From positions 138,241,043 through 138,305,042 of the forward strand of contig CM043958.1 in the NCBI GenBank assembly GCA_014529385.2: a stretch of 64,000 nucleotides of DNA, written 5' to 3'. A program made the position numbers and the translations under genes. How positions within the stretch are numbered: position 1 is the stretch's first letter; every line of letters begins with the position of its first letter. The DNA comes from Adiantum capillus-veneris. Lineage: Eukaryota > Streptophyta > Polypodiopsida > Polypodiales > Pteridaceae. Below the pieces are notes generated by a model. The model was not told the DNA's origin. It saw only the letters and a program-made list of their open reading frames with translations, and searched no databases. Below are positions 56,761-64,000 of this stretch, one piece after another.

Positions 56761-57422
56761 ATGTCATTTTATGTAGTATATACACATGTCATTTGCATCA
56801 CATATCATGCATCTTGTACTTTTTATGTTCATACTTTATGTCCACATATGTTGTCGTGCGTATATATGTCGTCAAAAGAGTGGCATTGTGAACCATCTCT
56901 TATGGAATTGTGAACGTAATTATTTCACTAACGATGCTAATAATTTTCATGACTATGTTTTTTGAGTCTATGATCTATGTAGGATTGATCAAAGAATTGA
57001 TTTCATGAAGACAAACTTGGTGACAATAAAAGATTTATGAAGACATGTTTGGTGATGCCATATTGATGACAACACGAAGATATGTTTGGTGATGCGATAG
57101 TGATGACAAGCTACACAGCAGATTCATGGAGACACTTCTGATTACGAGCTAATCGATAGCCTTTACACCTCTTTATTGAACCTTTGTATTCATTATTGTA
57201 TTTGATAGGATAGGAGTAATGTAACTCCTCATAAAACATTCATTGTAAAAGGGGTGATGTAGCTCCTCATAAAATATTCATTGTAAAAGGAGTGATGTAG
57301 CTCCTCATGAACGTTTGTATATTCAATGATTTTTATAATGTAACGGTGGGTGTATATAAAGTTGTGGGTTTTTCCCTTGATCCCCCAAGGGTTTTTTCAT
57401 CCACAATTAGGGACCCTTATTT
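56761..57422 (+). other. Inner 3' part of the 2.4-kb element
   Basis: No ORF. It has short direct repeats (GATGTAGCTCCTCATAAAA and AACATTCATTGTAAAAGG, 57220-57320) and repeated TTGGTGATG(C/A)C...GATGACAA. A CCCTTG...CAAGGG hairpin lies at 57374-57391. Confidence 0.6.
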
Positions 57423-57431
57423 GAGCGGGGG
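57423..57431 (+). promoter_or_regulatory. Polypurine tract of the 2.4-kb element
   Basis: GAGCGGGGG directly before the 3' LTR start TGTTGAGC. Confidence 0.75.
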
Positions 57432-57573
57432 TGTTGAGCTTATATGTGAAGCTACTTAATATATGGCTTCTCTATATATGGCACCCAGGTCCCCTCTATA
57501 TATACATCATCTCATGTGTGTATTCTACACACTTTGGGGTTCTATTTATGGCGGCTCTCCCTCTCTCTCAACA
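57432..57573 (+). repeat. 3' LTR of the 2.4-kb element
   Basis: 142 bp; nearly identical to the 5' LTR outside the CT tract, which suggests a young insertion. Confidence 0.95.
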
Positions 57574-57635
57574 CAATCGTGATGATGCAATCCAATCTCC
57601 AATGTGATGAAAAAGCGAGGAGTAGCACCAAGATG

Positions 57636-57680
<45 letters not shown>

Positions 57681-57966
57681 CATAGTCAACGGCAGCCTAA
57701 AACTTGATTCTGATAAAAGTTCTCCTTACAAAATGACCTAGGTACCTTATATACTAAGGTTACCATAGGTTAAACCTAAAACAGAGTTCAAGGGGTAAAA
57801 TGGCTTTGTATGTACAATTTGGAAGTGCCATTGCACCCCAGCTTCTACAACTATACTAACTACTCATTATAAATGATTTTTTTAAACCATAATCCACATC
57901 ATTTCATAACTCTCAGAGAATGAGGCTTTGTTGAGCTATGTCGTGTTGTTGACCCACGGGTCAACA

Positions 57967-59086
57967 GGGACCAAAGACCAAAATAAGATTGAGGGAACAT
58001 GAGATAGATTTGAAGAGTCTTTTTCATTTAGTAAGGACTCCTAAGAAAATGCTATTGAAAGAGAATTACCATTACCACCCAATATAGGATAATCATGTGG
58101 TAATGAACTTCATAGAGTTGGTTCTTGACTCTCTAGTTCTCATGTATTCCTTACCTCATTGTGTATCACTTGAGAGAATGGTATGAGCACAATAAAGGAG
58201 AGTGGGTCGCTTGGAAGAATGTACTAAATGACATTGAACCAAAAACCACAATATTAGAAGTGAAGGAGGATTTGCATATCTTCCAAGGGATGATGAATCA
58301 GTGGAGAGACCAGATCCGCCCATTGATTAGGAGAACCAATGATCTTTTCCAATTGTCAATAGAAGCCTTGAAGATTCTAGAAAAGGATCTAGTGCAAACA
58401 AAGCGACATCTGGGCCACATTTTAGAGAAATTACTGAGGTTTTGTTTGAATCTCAGATCAAGGCCAACTAGCCACTTCCAGAGGGTTGGATATACACTAC
58501 ATCGGTCTACCTCACAAAGTGGCTAGACCTAGACTCCCTAGGGAAAGGTGTACTTTGTATGATGTTGAAACAAAGAGCTAGAATGCTTTGACACCATACA
58601 AAGTTGAGATGAAGGTTGATCACATAAAGCAGATGAAATAAAGACTTGGAATGCTATGACACCATACAAAGTCGAGATGATGGTGGCTGATCGTAGGGAG
58701 CAGCTGGAGCAAGAAGCCATCTATTGGCTCATTCAAAAGGATGATGTTGGAACTAGTGTTCAAGGAATGAGTCAACCTATGGCAAATGAAGCTCCACCTC
58801 AAATCATTCAAAAGAGAACACAGAACAAGGATCCATATAAGCAAAAATAGTGACACCCCAAAGATCGTGTACAAAAAGCACAAGCACCAGGGTGTTACAC
58901 AATTATAGTTTCAGAGAAATCTGAGACCTGTTGTAGAGGATCAAGCTCAAAGGAAAGTGGGTGGATTAGACCACCTATCCCCAAAGATATCAGTCAATTT
59001 CAGAGGCATACTTGGAATTTTAAAAATACACCAAAAATCAAAGAAAGGGGAGGAATGCAGATGGTGGGAACAAGCTAAAGGAGTAT
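57967..59086 (+). repeat. Repeat family H, copy 2 (with flank)
   Basis: From about 58180 to 59075 it is the inverted partner of 45195-46060. It has an open piece (58161-58526) with WRDQIRPLIRRTNDLFQLSI and EALKILEKDLVQTKRHLGHI, and a second one (58656-58850, MMVADRREQLEQEAIYWLI). A segment of about 90 bp (AATGCT(T)TGACACCATACAAAGT(T/C)GAGATGA) is doubled here (58580 and 58650) but single in copy 1. It is bounded on the right by the K2 LTR. Confidence 0.65.
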
Positions 59087-59267
59087 GAGCGGAAGTGCGA
59101 CGCGAGAGAGAGTGCGAGAAGAAGAGCACGACAATATGGTGAACTCACTCTACTGTAATGTGTCGAGCATAGTGAGTTCTTATTAGGTTTTTACAAAAGA
59201 ATATGTGTACATACCTGGTGACCCGCCCACTTACCTGGGCGACCACATTGGGCTTTATACCCCAACA
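59087..59267 (-). repeat. 3' LTR of K2 (181 bp, outer end inferred)
   Basis: Minus strand starts TGTTGGGGTATAAAGCCC at 59267, a typical copia LTR start, right after the polypurine tract. The outer end TG at 59087 (CCGCTCA on the minus strand) is where family H similarity stops a few bases before. Possible target duplication GAGTA at 59082-59086; its partner is outside the window. Confidence 0.75.
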
Positions 59268-59280
59268 ACCTCCCACTTAA
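59268..59280 (-). promoter_or_regulatory. Polypurine tract of K2
   Basis: Minus strand TTAAGTGGGAGGT directly before the LTR. Confidence 0.8.
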
Positions 59281-59356
59281 AGTCCAATGTGGTACTTTAA
59301 GTGTGAGAGAAGCTACTATACAAGCTAATATACAGGAGATGTAGAGAAGTGATGTA

Positions 59357-61894
59357 CTACCCTACACCTAACTGCTTGCGAAAATGCGCAAAGCTCTCTG
59401 AGGGAAGTCCTTTTGTAAGTAGATCAGCAGGATTTTCTGTGGTGTGAGCTTTGACAAGCTGCAGTTGCTTATCCTCGAGCATTTCCCTGATGAAATGATA
59501 CTTCACATCCACATGCTTTGTCTTTGAGTGATAAACTGGATTGCGAGCCAATTGTATAGCACTTTGACTATCACAATATAACACAAGCATATCTTCTTTG
59601 ATTCCCAAATCTGTTACTAGTCGATTAAGCCAAATTGATTCTTTGCATGCCTCTGATGCTGCAACATATTCAACCTCTGTAGTAGACTGAGTAACACAAT
59701 CTTGTAATCTAGAACGCCATGATACTGCTCCACCAACCAATGTAAAGACATACCCTGACATAGACCTTTGGTTGTCTAAGTCACCTGCATAATCTGAGTC
59801 TGTAAAACCCTTTACGCTTAGCTCCTGACTCCCATAGCATATACGCATACTCTTTGTAGCTTTCAGGTATCTCAATATTCCTTTCATTGCCTCCCAATGT
59901 TTCTTGCCTAGGTTTGACATGTATCGACTTACTACTCCCACTGAAAATGCAATGTCTGGGCGAGTAGCATTCATTGCATACATCAAACTACCCACTGCAG
60001 ACGCATATGGAATCTTATCCATTTCAGCCTGTTCTTCCTCAGACACAGGACAATCTTGTTTGCTAAGTTTCACATATGGTGGCAATGGAACACTCAGTGC
60101 CTTTCCCTTCTCCATATTGAAACGTTGCAAAACCTTGTCAATATACTCTGTTTGAGATAACCAAATCAACTTCTTTGATCTGTCTCTCTCAATGCGCATA
60201 CCAAGTATATGACTTGCCTCACCCATGTCTTTCATGTCAAACGATTTTGCCATCTTTGACTTCAAAGCTGAAATTTCTTCCAAGTGCTTGCCAGCAATCA
60301 ACATGTCATCCACATACAAAATAAGGATCAGCCAACTACCATCCTTAGCCTTCTTTGTATATAGACAGTGATCGAACTCACTACGTTTGTAGCCTTGAGA
60401 AAGCATAAACTTGTGGAATTTATGGTACCATGCCCTCGGTGATTGTTTTAAGCCATAAAGACTCTTTAACAACTGGCATACCCAATCTTCCTTGCCTTTC
60501 TCAACAAACCCTTCTGGCTGCTGCATGTAAATTTCCACATCTAAATCACCATGCAAGAACACTATCTTGACATCCATTTGGTGCAACACCAAATCTAATA
60601 TGGCAACCAATGCAAGAAAGCATCTCAATGTAGTCATCTTGACCACCGGAGAGAAGACTTCATCAAAGTCAATGCCTTGTTCTTGCTTAAAGCCCTTGGC
60701 AACAAGCCTTACTTTGTACTTTGGCTGGCTATCATGAGCGGTGATCTTATACTTGTAAACCCATTTACAAGGTAGAGCCTTTTTGCCCTGTGGTAATTTA
60801 ACTAGCTTCCATGTCTTGTTTTTATGCAGAGCTGTCATCTCTGACTGCATGGCCAATTTCCAATTCCCGGAGTCCTTCATTTGCACTGCTTCCTTGTAAC
60901 ATGAAGGCTCATTGCAATCAGTCAACATGACATAGTTCACAGATGGAACAAACCTATCAGTAGGTCGCGTGATACGTCCAGATCTACGCACAATAGGTGG
61001 CTCAGGCTCAGCCACAACCTGTGGTTCCACTCTATCCTGTCCTTGCTCCTCTTGAGCTCTGACATTTTGTCTTGCACGTGCAGGTCCATCTTCTTGGAAG
61101 ACAACTCTTCTAATCTCCTCAACCCTCTCTGGTTTAGAATGATATTTGGATTCATTAAAGCGAACATCATTGCTGCGGACAACCTTTCTGGATTCGGGAT
61201 CCCAAAGTCTGTACCCCATCTCACCAGAATTACCATAGCCTAGAAAGATGCACTTTCTACTCTTTGGCTCAAGTTTGTTCCTAAATTCCTTTGGAACATG
61301 AGTATATGCCTCACAGCCAAAGACTCTGAGATGCTTGTATGAGGGCATTTTGCCTGACCATACCATCTCTGGCACTGAATTCTTCTGCAAAACCTTGCTA
61401 GGAGATCTATTTACAAGATGAACAGCTGTTGATACAGCTTCAGCCCAAAACCCATTTGGCAGTTGTGCATTAGACAACATACTTCTGACCTTCTCTTGTA
61501 TGGTCCTATTCATCCTCTCAACAACACCATTTTGAGGAGGATTGTAAGGAGCAGTAAGTTCACATTTTATACCTTTTGACTCACAAAAGTCCTAAAAGGC
61601 CTTTGAAACATACTCCCCACCATTGTCAGTGCGTAAGCATTTAAGCTTCTTGCCACTCTGATTCTCCACAAGTGTCACAAACGTTTTGAAAACACTAAAC
61701 GCTTCATCCTTGTGCTTGAGAAAGTAAACCCATACTTTCCTCGAGTAATCATCTATAAATGTCATAAAGTAAGAAGCTCCCCCTAGAGATAGGTTAGGCA
61801 TAGGTCCACACAAATCACTATGAACAAGTGCCAACTGTGTATCTCTTCTATTGGTTTCTATTGGTTTCTTCAGTAAGCAGACTTCCTTCGACAC
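59357..61894 (-). pseudogene. Copia K2 integrase, reverse transcriptase and RNase H, one TAG stop
   Basis: A frame of 846 codons interrupted once by TAG at 61589-61591. Order: integrase core with HSDLCGPMP, FIDDYSRKVWVYF, LRTDNGGEY and PQNGVVERMNR (the D, D and E residues are all present); integrase C-terminal LVNRSPSKVL...KCIFLGYG; RT with WKLVKLPQGKKALPCKWVYK, HQMDVKIVFLHGDL and the active site LYVDDM; RNase H with TDSDYAGDLDNQRSMSGYVF, STTEVEYVAASEA, DSQSAIQLARNP and KHVDVKYHFIRE. It ends at HFRKQLGVG. Apart from the TAG it looks functional in sequence. In RT, DVKIVFLHG replaces the common DVKTAFLHG. Confidence 0.92.
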
Positions 61895-62106
61895 CTGCTA
61901 TGTTCAAACCATCTGGAGGTGCAGAATTACTCAAAGCTGTACGAAAAGTGTCCCAACTTTCCGGCAATGTGATCAACAGGAACATAGCTCTAACAGGTTT
62001 ATCAAACTTGACACCTTGAGCTGACAACTGACTGTAGATTTTGTTGAATTCATTCAGATGATTGGACATAGGTGTCCCTTCTTTCATCTTCAAGTCAACA
62101 AGCTTC
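61855..62106 (-). pseudogene. Copia K2 gag, C-terminal part
   Basis: KKLVDLKMKEGTPMSNHLNE, YSQLSAQGVKFDKPVRAMFL and LPESWDTFRTALSNSAPPDG, all standard for copia gag (UBN2). At GSLLTEETNR it runs straight into integrase sequence through a 10-bp tandem repeat (GAAACCAATA twice, about 61840-61862). So about 1 kb coding for zinc knuckle, protease and integrase zinc domain is absent. Confidence 0.85.
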
Positions 62107-62110
62107 TTAA

Positions 62111-63430
62111 CACTAGGTTGGTAACCTAACAGGACATAAAAGTGTCCTTTCAGGGTTTTAAAAAAAACCTCCAAAACCATAGTAGATCCACTCATTTTGT
62201 AGAATCCTTTCATGAGGTTATAGTTCAAGGCCTACTACACATGTAAAAAATAAGAAACTTCTAAAATTTCTCATCTTTTGGTCACACCAAGCCTCCAAAG
62301 TTGATGGACCAGTACATTTTCATCAAAACAGTCATTTCTTACGTTTTGTTGCATAAAAATAAGATTAGGGATTTTTGTAGGACTTGAGATAAATTCCGTA
62401 GTTAACTTCAATGGGTTGGTGATCAGAACATATGATTGCTTCTCACTCACTATTTTTTGTTTTGCCAAAATAAATAGGTACAAAAAGTTGAATTTTTACC
62501 ATTCTACAAACCTATCATCAAAGTTTATATAGCCACACTCAATACAAATAATATATGCACGTTTTCTTAGTTCCCTATTGTCCTTTAGGTTCATAAGGAG
62601 CCATGGAGCATGTCAAAAGAATAATAAATCTCTTACCAAGGAGAATCTTGGGGACAAAGATGAAGTGCTAAATACAGCAAATATGAAAAAACTGGGTTCA
62701 ACATTATGAGTTGTAGAATCCCATAGAAACTATTCAATATCTAGGCAAATTTGATCCTTATGACTAGATATGGTTGCTACCTACAAAATGCATGTAGTTG
62801 TCACAAGAAACTAACAATATTGAAAAATCTATACTTGATATACTAGAATGTTTCGTTTTCTTATATAATTGAAAAAATCAACCATCGTTGTCTACTATGC
62901 AAAATAGGGTATTAGGTGCCCCAAAACTCAAGGAATATTAGCTTTATGTTACAATATGAGACATAGAAAATCAAAACTGCATTTGGATATCATGAAAGCC
63001 ATCAAAAAAATCATAGAAGAGCTAAAATTGGCTAAAAAACAGGATTTGATAATTTTTGTAATTTCGTCATAACTTACAACTTTAACATTTATTTCTCCCT
63101 AGAAGCATCAGGACATGTTGAGGACTACTAAAGATAGTTCTCTAGCATTATAGACCTCACAAATATGAATTCTAGAGTGGTATAGTTGCAAAAAGTTGAA
63201 AAAAGCCAAAAACAGGACCCGTTTTTTCACACAGTTTAGGTTGTGAAATGTTGTGCAAGGAAAAGGTTAAAGATGGAATTGATATTCCAAAAAAATGTCG
63301 AGTTTTTTTCAGCTCATGAGACAACTTTCTAGACAGATAGCACTTCAAAATCCATTTTGAAACTCTTGACATAATTCAAGGAAAATGGTCACGTCACAGG
63401 ACATAAAAGTGTCCCATTACCAACCTAGTA
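62111..63430. mobile_element. 1,320-bp non-coding DNA element with TTAA target duplication in K2 gag
   Basis: Left end CACTAGGTTGGTAA; right end read from the other strand TACTAGGTTGGTAA, 13 of 14 bases equal. TTAA flanks both sides (62107-62110 and 63431-63434). Just inside both ends lies AGGACATAAAAGTGTCC, itself nearly palindromic and present in the same orientation. Removing the element with one TTAA leaves the gag reading frame continuous. No ORF with recognisable protein; the inside is AT-rich. TTAA targets are known for piggyBac, Kolobok and some Sola elements; the ends do not let me choose. Confidence 0.88.
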
Positions 63431-63434
63431 TTAA

Positions 63435-63753
63435 GCCAGTATACCTGTGAAGCTGCACTCTGCTTCTCATAAAGATCACTCAGCTTTAACCATGCTTGAT
63501 AAGCCGACATCTCGTCTGCTACATTGAAGTAAACGCTTTCTGCCAAAGTCAGCATAATGGTAGAAAGTGCCAATTCATCCATTTCGCTCCATTCATCTTC
63601 GTCCATATCTTCTGGTTTTATCCCCTTGAGCTTTATAGGTTTTATCTGCTTCTTTTGTACCAACACATGCCAAATCTGCTTCTTCCACAATGGAAAATTG
63701 GTTCCATGCAGCTTCTTGATATCGTAAAGAGCAGTGTCCTGTGATCCAGCCAT
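63435..63753 (-). pseudogene. Copia K2 gag, N-terminal part
   Basis: Starts MAGSQDTALYDIKKLHGTNF and has FPLWKKQIWHVL, DEWSEMDELALSTIMLTLAE and AWLKLSDLYEKQSAASQVYW, the typical front part of copia gag. It is cut at the TTAA insertion. The ATG lies about 250 bp from the window edge, so the primer site is off the window or degenerate (a CTCTGAACCA near 63820 resembles one with a missing base). Confidence 0.85.
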
Positions 63754-64000
63754 AGCTACGCTTCACAGTAGTTTACTTTTCTGGGAAAAATTCGGCAGAG
63801 TTTCCCCTGTAAACTGACCTCTGAACCAATATCAACCTGTCAAATGAACCAAGAAAGCTTCAGATTCTGCATAAATTTCGGCAGAGTATCCTTTGTAAAA
63901 TGGCTCTGGTGTACTCAAAAACAGACCAAAAAACAGCTCAAAAAACACTATCTCTCTGACACTGTAAGCTGCGGGTAAACCTGTCCTGCACCTGTACTGT
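63754..64000 (-). other. 5' leader of K2
   Basis: Non-coding. It contains a short repeat (TTCGGCAGAGT(T/A)TCC at 63790 and 63886). No LTR boundary can be confirmed. Confidence 0.5.

Larger units (their letters stand above)
55164..57573 (+). mobile_element. Complete non-autonomous LTR element, 2,410 bp, target duplication CAATC
   Basis: Two LTRs (55164-55379 and 57432-57573) start TGTTGAGCTTATAT and end CTCTCAACA; the initiator-Met primer site follows the first and a purine tract precedes the second. The 5-bp sequence CAATC flanks both sides (55159-55163 and 57574-57578). The inside has no gag or pol, only repeats. These are traits of a copia-type TRIM/LARD moved by proteins of another element. 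Confidence 0.95.
54810..57966 (-). repeat. Family D LTR, copy 2, with two nested insertions
   Basis: The outer parts (54810-54880, 55128-55163 and 57574-57966) match copy 1 (20071-20534): CTCCATTCC/CCCATTCC, GCTTGGCGTTG, TGTAGCTCTTG, CCTAGGTACCTTATATACTAAGG, TGTCGTGTTGTTGACCCA. It ends in GGTCAACA at 57966. Without M3, the 2.4-kb element and their duplications it is about 487 bp. No polypurine tract or primer site is seen at its edges, so it is likely a solo LTR. Confidence 0.75.
59087..64000 (-). mobile_element. Ty1/copia retrotransposon K2 (5' end off window)
   Basis: Minus strand. 3' LTR 59087-59267, polypurine tract, a long integrase-RT-RNase H frame, then gag in two pieces separated by a TTAA-flanked insertion. 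Protease, zinc knuckle and integrase zinc domain are deleted. The 5' LTR and primer site lie beyond 64000. Its gag is unrelated in detail to K1 gag, so this is a different copia family. Confidence 0.9.

Noticed and set aside
57374-57397. Hairpin CCCTTG/CAAGGG followed by T6, like a bacterial terminator
   Set aside because: The context is a plant retroelement near its polypurine tract; intrinsic termination of this type is not expected.
54338-57966. LTR pair formed by D copies 1 and 2 as one 37-kb element
   Set aside because: Copy 2 has no primer site at its inner edge and the DNA between holds other complete elements; two separate insertions are simpler.
62111-63430. CACTA element, because the left end reads CACTA
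   Set aside because: The right end is TAGTA and not TAGTG, and the duplicated target is TTAA (4 bp), whereas CACTA elements duplicate 3 bp.

Overview
This window is nuclear DNA of a land plant with a large, repeat-rich genome. The reasons are the primer-binding sites matching plant initiator-methionine and Asp-type tRNAs, the plant-style Ty1/copia and Ty3/gypsy polyproteins, a CACTA transposon with TNP2 and TNP1 genes carrying GT-AG introns, and abundant (CT)n/(CA)n microsatellites. I cannot name the species; a fern, lycophyte or gymnosperm would fit, but that is only an impression. I see no intact host gene, rRNA, tRNA or CRISPR array. The only host-like coding trace is a broken heavy-metal-associated (HMA) domain fragment inside the CACTA element.

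Layout. 1-2322: 5' part of a copia element (K1, minus strand), with gag, zinc knuckle, protease, start of integrase, PBS and 5' LTR. K1 sits inside the 3' LTR of a gypsy element (G, 2323-11017, minus strand) of the Tat type with two RNase H domains, which itself carries a small MITE (M1). 11018-15440: a 28-bp hairpin, an unrecognised decayed gene on the minus strand, a tandem 500-bp duplication and a long pyrimidine tract. 15764-19419: decayed CACTA-type TNP2 transposase. 20071-20547: an LTR (family D) with a polypurine tract. 22055-27700, 29199-32675 and 48395-54337: three copies (EA, EB, EC) of one gag-protease family in which I find no reverse transcriptase or integrase. 34088-41487: a much better preserved CACTA element with a visible 5' end, perfect palindromes, a captured HMA fragment, TNP2 and TNP1. 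41618-45185: a 1.5-kb gypsy 3' fragment present twice in tandem, one copy holding MITE M2. 54810-57966: a second family-D LTR, probably solo, interrupted by MITE M3 and by a complete 2,410-bp non-autonomous LTR element with perfect target duplications. 45195-46060 and 58180-59075: an inverted pair of another repeat (H). 59087-64000: a second copia element (K2, minus strand), nearly intact in integrase-RT-RNase H, whose gag is split by a 1,320-bp element flanked by TTAA.

The most useful new material is a MITE family (M1, M2, M3) with shared GC-rich ends, a conserved subterminal ACGTG motif and 8-bp target duplications; the TTAA-flanked element; the 2.4-kb non-autonomous LTR element; and the CACTA 5' end with its captured gene fragment. 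Nesting gives relative ages: G is older than K1 and M1; the gypsy-tail duplication is probably older than M2; the D LTR is older than M3 and the 2.4-kb element; K2 is older than the TTAA element.
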